A stretch of DNA of 64,000 nt from Pseudomonas orientalis. Lineage in GTDB: Bacteria > Pseudomonadota > Gammaproteobacteria > Pseudomonadales > Pseudomonadaceae. Positions 63,447 through 64,000 of the stretch are shown piece after piece. The notes beneath the pieces were generated by a model. The model saw only the letters and a program-made list of their open reading frames with translations. It did not search any database and was not told the DNA's origin. Location of the stretch: assembly GCF_001439815.1 (NCBI RefSeq), contig NZ_JYLM01000004.1, positions 1-64,000 of the forward strand, written 5' to 3'. Made by a program: the position numbers and the translations under genes. How positions within the stretch are numbered: position 1 is the stretch's first letter; the number at the start of each line of letters is the position of its first letter.

Positions 63447-63671
63447 ATGAATGGCATGAGCGATGTGCGGTTGGCGTTACACAGCCAGGAATTGGAAGCA
63501 GGGCAGGAGCGGGCGCTGACAGTGCCCGGCGACAACCGCTGGAGCCTGTTCTGGCGCCGCCGTCATACACGCAAGGTCCTGCTGACGCTGACGCGCGAGC
63601 AATTGCGCGACGTGGGGCTGACGGCGGAACAGGCGCGCCATGAAGGCTTGAAGCCTTTCTGGCGCGATTGA
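63447..63671 (+). CDS. DUF1127 small protein
   Basis: This 74-residue protein begins MNGMSDVRLALHSQELEAGQE and ends in the DUF1127 pattern WRRRHTRKVLLTLTREQLRDVGLTAEQARHEGLKPFWRD. The basic helical C-terminus suggests RNA or protein binding. In alphaproteobacteria, related proteins act in RNA turnover and phosphate stress. AGGGA lies 6 bases before the ATG. It is divergent from the MocR gene and ends 1 base short of the next convergent gene. Confidence 0.85.
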   Translation: MNGMSDVRLALHSQELEAGQERALTVPGDNRWSLFWRRRHTRKVLLTLTREQLRDVGLTAEQARHEGLKPFWRD

Positions 63672-63672
63672 T

Positions 63673-64000
63673 TCAGACCAGTTCCTTGAGGCGGTGCCAG
63701 AGCATCCCAAGGGCCAGCAGCGGCGAGCGCAGGTGTTTGCCGCCAGGGAAGGTCATGTGCGGCACCCGGGCGAACAGGTCGAAGCGCCCTTGTTGCTGGC
63801 CGCTGATGGCTTCGGCCAGCAACCGACCCGCCAGGTGCGTAGCGTTGAGGCCATGGCCTGCATACGCCTGGGCGTAATACACATTGGGGTGCTCCGCCAG
63901 GCGTCCGATCTGCGGCAACCGGTTGGCGCCGATGCCGATCATGCCGCCCCACTGGAAGTCGATCTTCACATTGGCCAGTTGCGGGAACACTTGCAGCATC
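63673..64000 (-). CDS. puuB: FAD-dependent amine oxidoreductase, C-terminal part (PuuB-like), cut by the right edge
   Basis: About 109 C-terminal residues are visible, open to base 64000. They include FQWGGMIGIGANRLPQIGRL and NVYYAQAYAGHGLNATHLAGRLLAEAI, the end of the DadA-like FAD domain as in gamma-glutamylputrescine oxidase (PuuB/OrdL). The N-terminal dinucleotide motif is outside the window, so the exact substrate is open. A MocR gene and a KauB-type dehydrogenase nearby fit polyamine breakdown. Confidence 0.85.
   Translation of the reverse strand, partial: MLQVFPQLANVKIDFQWGGMIGIGANRLPQIGRLAEHPNVYYAQAYAGHGLNATHLAGRLLAEAISGQQQGRFDLFARVPHMTFPGGKHLRSPLLALGMLWHRLKELV

Overview
The window is chromosomal DNA of a Pseudomonas, most likely of the P. 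fluorescens group. Three things suggest this. The right half follows the gene order known from P. aeruginosa and relatives around sadB-recG-oxyR, ridA-spoT-rpoZ-gmk, yicC/rph, crc/pyrE, argB-algC-dut-coaBC/radC and rpmB-rpmG. Crc is present. Two families of REP-like intergenic palindromes typical of P. fluorescens-type genomes recur: type A, with a core like GTGGGAGGGGGCTTGCCCCC, and type B, with a core like GTAGGAGCGAGCTTGCTCGC. Base composition and codon use look uniform, and I see no insertion sequence, prophage, integron, CRISPR array, tRNA or rRNA.

Positions 1-32,587 hold one type VI secretion system of the P. aeruginosa H1 type, in two divergent transcription units around a 393-base control region (15,129-15,521). 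The leftward unit is tssA-tssB-tssC-hcp-tssE-tssF-tssG-tssH(clpV)-vgrG-eagR-rhs. It encodes the baseplate, sheath, tube, recycling ATPase, spike, an Eag chaperone and a prePAAR/PAAR/Rhs effector whose toxin end runs off the left edge. The rightward unit is fha-tssJ-tssK-tssL-tssM-tagF-pppA-ppkA-tagT-tagS-tagR-tagQ. It encodes the membrane complex plus the complete threonine-phosphorylation switch: the TagQRST sensor, PpkA kinase, PppA phosphatase, Fha target and TagF repressor. No tagJ is present between hcp and tssE, where P. aeruginosa H1 has it. Two REP pairs sit inside the leftward unit, one directly upstream of hcp and one directly upstream of vgrG.

Positions 32,600-42,750 carry two small proteins of unknown role, the surface-attachment regulator SadB, RecG and OxyR, the TonB energising complex exbB-exbD-tonB behind a likely Fur site, an NAD-dependent epimerase-like protein and a lipoprotein. 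Positions 42,775-47,271 hold stringent-response and nucleotide genes (ridA, spoT, rpoZ, gmk, yicC). Then come rph, a small membrane protein, crc, pyrE, argB, algC, dut, coaBC and radC.

Positions 55,495-64,000 carry a solitary peptide-type substrate-binding protein, the ribosomal operon rpmB-rpmG with a structured leader, a cupin, a KauB/PuuC-type aldehyde dehydrogenase, a lipoprotein phospholipase D, a MocR-type regulator with CTGTAT-type boxes in front of it, a DUF1127 protein and the C-terminal end of a PuuB-like FAD oxidoreductase. The dehydrogenase, MocR regulator and oxidoreductase suggest a polyamine or amine utilisation neighbourhood continuing to the right.
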